DNA of 11,389 bases from Paraglomus occultum (Eukaryota > Glomeromycota > Glomeromycetes > Paraglomerales > Paraglomeraceae). The stretch covers positions 1 through 11,389 of the forward strand of contig CAJVPJ010001215.1 of assembly GCA_910592205.1 (NCBI GenBank). The letters are read 5' to 3'. Positions 7,770 through 11,389 of the stretch are shown in pieces (the first letter of the stretch is position 1; every line of letters starts with the position of its first letter). The translations under genes and the position numbers were made by a program. Under the pieces are notes generated by a model, which worked only from the letters and a program-made list of their open reading frames with translations, searched no databases and was not told the DNA's origin.

Positions 7770-9565
7770 TTAATTCATTCGACATTTACCAAAGTTACGA
7801 ACTGCCATGTATGCAACCGACATAGATGCTATACATAATGCTATTCCTAATATATCCTGTCAAGAATAAATAACACATTAAATTAACATCGTAAAAAAAA
7901 ATCTGTCTTTCTTAATCCAGAGGCCAAGCCTTACCAATAAGGTTAGTATATTCTCGTCTCTACTAATGATAAATCTAGCAAGAACATAAATGAAATAAAC
8001 AATGGTCGTGAGAGCTATTAATGCAAAGACGAACATTGCCAATATGTTCTCCCGCCGTACCTATGAGTACAAAGTTCTGGTTAATTTATTGAACACTATA
8101 CGAAATAGCTTAATCCAATTCATTCTACTTCACCATCTCTTTCACATTGTCGCTGTTACTTACCCCCCACCATGCTATGACCACCATAGGCACAATAACG
8201 GAAACCATCACTATTTGGAATATGATAGTTGAAGCATTGCTAGTATCACTGTCTTTGATATTTTTATTTTGGAATAAGAAGACCAAATTAAGGATTTGGA
8301 AGCTCATAAGCAGCAAGAACATTAACTTCAGCAGCATTATGAATACTGTAAACCAGTAATGATTAATTATTAGTAAAAGACGCACAAATTATTTTACAGA
8401 CTGTTGTATACAAAGAAAATAAATTCGCAACGTGTACTTACATAGGTATACGCGATACATTTCTAGAAATTTCAGGAAATGGAGGGCAGGAAAAATAAAG
8501 AGAAAAATGTTGTTGGTAAAAAAGTCGATATCGCCACAACACAACTTGACCAATCGTAGTGTCATCACTTACTCTGCATCTGAATATTGGCTCCAATTTT
8601 TTTATAAATGTTCCATCCAAATTGTCGATACAACCGATACCCAAGGTAGACAGAAGCAATGGCAAAGACAAGTAAGACGAGAACCAAAACAACTTCGACT
8701 TTAATAACCGTCTTGGGGAGATTGTCAGGGAGATTAGCAAGTGCGGGAGACACTGTCCGGTCTTTATCGAGTTGTTCGTTTATACGGTTTATCCATTTCG
8801 TACTTTGGAATACTTGAATTAGGGCAAAGAGCAGAAGAAGTATATTGATAATGCCTATTACGATGATCTCGATTGTGTTCTATTTAGACGATAAGAAAAG
8901 AGGGTGAAGCGAGAAACAATGAGTGAATGAAAAGGATGATAACAAAACGTAAACAGGCACATTATAATAATGTATGTTTTCCGTGTCGTCATGTTTGTTG
9001 AGTAGTTAGAAATCTGGTACTTACTTGAGAGGATAACTAATGCAGGCAAAAGACATTGAAATAGTGTAAGTTATGTAGCATTATAACATTCGGTACAATG
9101 CAATTGAAGTATTAGAGCATCTGGACGACAAAGTCTGTTAAATAATACTTACCCCAATAAGTGATAATAAAAATACAAAGGCTTGAAAGACCATAAACCA
9201 TATGTTACTGTGTGTTATTGATTGAAATTGCTGAAGGTATTTCTCATAGTCGTAGTCTGGATTTGCTAATGCTACTTGCAGTTCTGGATGGTTGTCCGTG
9301 ATATTCTTTGCAATTTCTATTTGATTCGTTATTTTCGAGTTAAGACTAAATATTGCTGCTTCTAAACCGATGGCAATTATCATTTGTAGTGCTGCAATAA
9401 TGATATACAGCATAGTCCATCGTGACTCTGTCACTCTTTTGTACTGTGGGTATTATAGAGGCAAGACGAGTTAGTTTGTTTGTTTTCTTTTTTTTCTTTA
9501 GAATAATACAAGTCTTGAACATATTACCAACATACCAGTCTCTCACGGAACTTGTTGAACTTCAT
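7770..9565 (-). CDS. UPF0658-like polytopic Golgi-type membrane protein, 8 exons, 351 aa
   Basis: I assembled exons 9565-9536, 9443-9153, 9036-9025, 8879-8573, 8462-8442, 8345-8164, 8060-7935 and 7856-7770. All junctions are GT-AG with strong GTAAGT/GTATGT donors. The total is 1056 nt in one frame. The start gives MKFNKFRERL joined to YKRVTESRWTMLY. About eight hydrophobic segments are visible near residues 20-42, 92-111, 114-134, 169-192, 222-245, 261-280, 287-312 and 320-342. The first loop is polar, with a possible N-glycosylation site NIT at 57. Motifs I associate with the fungal family are ESRW before segment 1, QNTIE at 111-115, the YRQFGWNIYKKIGA block at 195-208, and a C-terminal RNFGK. 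UPF0658 proteins are predicted Golgi membrane proteins of unknown biochemical role; a transport or signalling role is not established. The exon chain is directly seen. The family name is from memory. Exons 3 (12 nt) and 5 (21 nt) rest on splice sites, phase and motif continuity. Confidence 0.75.
8442..8462 (-). other. 21-nt microexon 5 of the UPF0658-like gene
   Basis: On the minus strand the sequence TTTCTAG is followed by 21 nt and then GTAAGTAC. The preceding exon ends one base into a codon, so the microexon contributes K-M-Y-R-V-Y-L and one base of the next codon, keeping the frame into FIMLLKL. Skipping it also keeps the frame but removes the residues between IGANIQMQ and the next membrane segment; related proteins, as I recall them, have about this many residues there, often including MY..Y. 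Confidence 0.7.
9025..9036 (-). other. 12-nt microexon 3 of the UPF0658-like gene
   Basis: Between exons 2 and 4 the minus strand has a pyrimidine-rich acceptor ending TGCATTAG, then TTATCCTCTCAA, then a full-consensus donor GTAAGTACC. It adds LSSQ in phase 0, giving LIG-LSSQ-NTIEII. Without it the intron would be 273 nt, far longer than all others here; with it the two introns are 116 and 145 nt. Confidence 0.6.
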
Positions 9566-9680
9566 ATCTAATGGTTCAAGATGTCAGCTTTTTCTAAAAG
9601 TTGTTTGTGAGAGGGTGAGAAGAAGGGAAGAGAAATTCTTTTCCTATTCTTTTTTTTTCTTTTTTCGTTTGTTAAAAAGT
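9566..9680 (-). promoter_or_regulatory. Pyrimidine-rich leader of the UPF0658-like gene
   Basis: Reading toward the ATG on the minus strand, an A/G-rich tract gives way to a TTCTCTTCCCTTCTTCTCAC-type pyrimidine stretch, then CTCACAAACAAC, then about 40 nt to ATG. A CT-rich tract followed by CAA is a common transcription-start layout in fungal genes. No transcription-factor site is evident. Confidence 0.4.
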
Positions 9681-10783
9681 TTGTTGAAAGTAGTGGTGGT
9701 GAAAGTTGTATTGCTCCTGAGCAGCTGTATCCGCTGTCTTCGGACACCCTTGTTTAGTAGGGAAACTCATCTTCTTAAAATGGAAAGTGACTGGATGAGA
9801 TCAGCTGCACTAAAACGGACATGCCTATTGATTACTTGGCAAAACTGTGACATTAAATGTAACTATATGCGACTTGTATGTACCGATGAACAATATCTGG
9901 AATATAAGGAAGATAATTTAAAATGTGCTATATAAAGAGCTAATGGGACAATTCACAGTTCATGCGTTGCTTCACATAATATTATTTGTGTACAGTTATT
10001 GTTATTTGGTAATCCAATCCGAAACCCACAAAGAAGGCAGTGATCAAAGCTTTTCACGCCACAGAGATAAACAATGTCATCTTTATATGTACATACATTG
10101 TGAGATGTTACTTTATAGTCCATAATATTGTTCGCATTTGAATAACTGTTTTGGGCATTAGGGAATAGTATTGCAACCTGTAAAGCGTATTGATTCCAGT
10201 CTTTTGTTGTTGAAGAAACCTTTTCTGTACGGAATATGCAACAAATCGAAACATAGTAACAAACACCCTGTGGCTGATTACAAACGTGTTATTAATATCC
10301 GAATCACGGGATATTACGAATTTTGATACTATCAATTTTTGTGGGGTTTTTTGTCATTTCCCCTTTCTTCTGTGCGACTGATCACTGATAAGTGCATACC
10401 TAACTTTGACACGTAGAGCGTGATAATAACTGCTTTACTATGTTACGGATTTCCTTGAAATAACATGGGCCGCTCCATTGTTGTCGACAACGTATACTGA
10501 CTGCAGTGAAAGCTATCGAAAACCCCACCTTTTTCTTGGAGTCAGAAACAAGATGCTTGAATGTTAATGCGAACTGGAAATACGGAAATATCATTTACCG
10601 AATATTTATTTAACATCAGCGAATGCTTGAAAGAAAGTGTTGGCCACGAAAGCAGTGAGTTGAAAAGATTATCAGGTTTTCGAATTACTTTTTTTTTTTA
10701 TGATTGTCAATAAATCTGCAAAACAACGCTAAGCGAACCATAACAAAGATACGTGCGTAACTACGTTGTGGCTAATTCGTAAA
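9681..10783. other. Region with no supported gene
   Basis: The 127-codon plus ORF starting at 9552 overlaps the first exon and leader of the minus-strand gene and starts with low-complexity sequence, so it is probably not real. The minus ORF at 10400-10594 has an acceptor-like TTTCCAG just inside its start and reads somewhat protein-like (FKEIRNIVKQLLSR), but no domain or partner exon was found. The minus ORF at 10108-10335 is unremarkable. Confidence 0.35.
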
Positions 10784-11095
10784 TTATCGTGTATTGATTG
10801 ATGATCTACCATTAGTATGAGCGATTCCCCAAGTTACAGATGTGTAGACTCCTGGTACTGAATTGGCAATCATTCCTTTATGATATTGCCTAATTTGTAT
10901 ATTTAAATTGGCATCTATGCCAATATGACAAAGGACATAATTACCTTTTGTTATTGTGCCCTTTGCGTATCACTTAGAGTACAACGTATTTCTCAGCTTC
11001 TTGCATGGTACGCCAATTATGTTATTGTCCCAAGTCAAAGTTGGTTGCACTTCTAAATCATAGGTATTTCTGCGTAAACTATATTCTCTGTTCCG
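10784..11095 (-). pseudogene. Unrecognised coding-like ORF broken by one TGA
   Basis: One minus-strand frame is open from just below a TAA at 11096-11098 to a TAA at 10784-10786, about 103 codons, except for a single TGA at 10970-10972. Upstream of the TGA it reads RRNTYDLEVQPTLTWDNN and IIGVPCKKLRNTLYSK. Downstream it reads NYVLCHIGIDANLNIQIRQY and PGVYTSVTWGIAHTNG. The composition is balanced and protein-like, unlike the Ile/Phe-rich chance ORFs nearby. There is no ATG at the left edge; AG acceptors (GAACAG, AATATAG) near 11082-11091 suggest it could be a last exon. A TGA arising from CGA by one transition would be the simplest explanation. No intron with proper sites and usual length removes the stop. 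I do not recognise the family. Confidence 0.45.
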
Positions 11096-11145
11096 TTACA
11101 TATGCACTATTTACTACTTTTAATAAATTCAGCCACGAATCAGGC

Positions 11146-11243
11146 ACATAAATTCAGATCACATAAATCAGGCCACATAAATCAGACCACATAAATCAGC
11201 CACATAAATCAGGCCACATAAATCGGGCCACATAAATCGGGCC
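11146..11243. repeat. 14-bp minisatellite, 7 units
   Basis: The unit ACATAAATCAGGCC is repeated head to tail seven times, with unit lengths 15, 14, 14, 13, 14, 14 and 14. The last two units share A-to-G (ACATAAATCGGGCC), so they look like a recent duplication. Degenerate related sequence extends left to about 11124 (AATAAATTCAGCC). The array lies about 50 bp upstream of the broken minus-strand ORF. Confidence 0.9.
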
Positions 11244-11389
11244 ATAAAATAAATATATGAGAAAGCGTCTTCGCAAGGTTTATTAAATCAACTGTATCTA
11301 TCAACTGTACACAGTTATATAACCATTATTTTATCAGTAATAATTTATAAATCCTCTGTACTTTAAGATGGCTAGTAATATAAAATATA
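11244..11389. other. Right edge, nothing recognised
   Basis: AT-rich sequence with a short direct repeat ATCAACTGTA (about 11286-11309). No ORF or other feature is supported. Confidence 0.3.

Noticed and set aside
8002-8704. Several plus-strand ORFs of 70-90 codons
   Set aside because: They are antisense shadows of exons 4-7 of the minus-strand UPF0658-like gene.
9552-9935. 127-codon plus-strand ORF
   Set aside because: It overlaps the first exon and leader of the well-supported minus-strand membrane gene, begins with phenylalanine- and valine-rich low-complexity sequence that mirrors the pyrimidine tract, and has no recognisable domain.

Overview
The window looks like eukaryotic nuclear DNA from an AT-rich, transposon-littered fungal genome. 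Two multi-exon genes with short GT-AG introns (63-145 nt) can be rebuilt exon by exon on the minus strand. One is Rrp4, the S1/KH cap subunit of the RNA exosome; its wording resembles fungal Rrp4 more than animal EXOSC2. The other is a polytopic membrane protein resembling the fungal UPF0658 Golgi membrane family. A broken gene between them resembles the nuclease-like domain of Crinkler (CRN)-type proteins. AT richness, many introns, mobile DNA and a CRN-like relic together suggest an early-diverging fungus such as Mucoromycota/Glomeromycotina. That placement is inference, since no search could be run.

Layout. 1-68: probable C-terminal end of a plus-strand gene with an AATAAA about 100 nt downstream. 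490-1832 (minus): intact 8-exon Rrp4, convergent with that gene end. 1984-2702: a non-coding interval bounded by imperfect ~100-bp inverted repeats. 3092-3911 (plus): CRN-like pseudogene. 4082-4215: 134-bp MITE with pogo/Tigger-like ends. 4456-4986: 531-bp deleted Tc1/mariner element with perfect 23-bp inverted ends, TA target duplication and transposase debris. 4989-7769: mostly gene-free AT-rich DNA with one doubtful membrane-like ORF at 5928. 7770-9565 (minus): 8-exon UPF0658-like gene, including exons of only 12 and 21 nt. 9566-10783: no supported gene beyond a pyrimidine-rich leader of the membrane gene. 10784-11095 (minus): an unrecognised coding-like ORF broken by one TGA. 11146-11243: a 14-bp minisatellite.

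The genes do not form a pathway: a housekeeping RNA-decay gene and a secretory-pathway membrane gene flank a repeat-rich stretch holding dead genes and transposon relics. No prokaryotic feature (operon, Shine-Dalgarno, CRISPR) and no clear tRNA or rRNA was seen. Most long ORFs in the intergenic stretches look like chance in AT-rich DNA.
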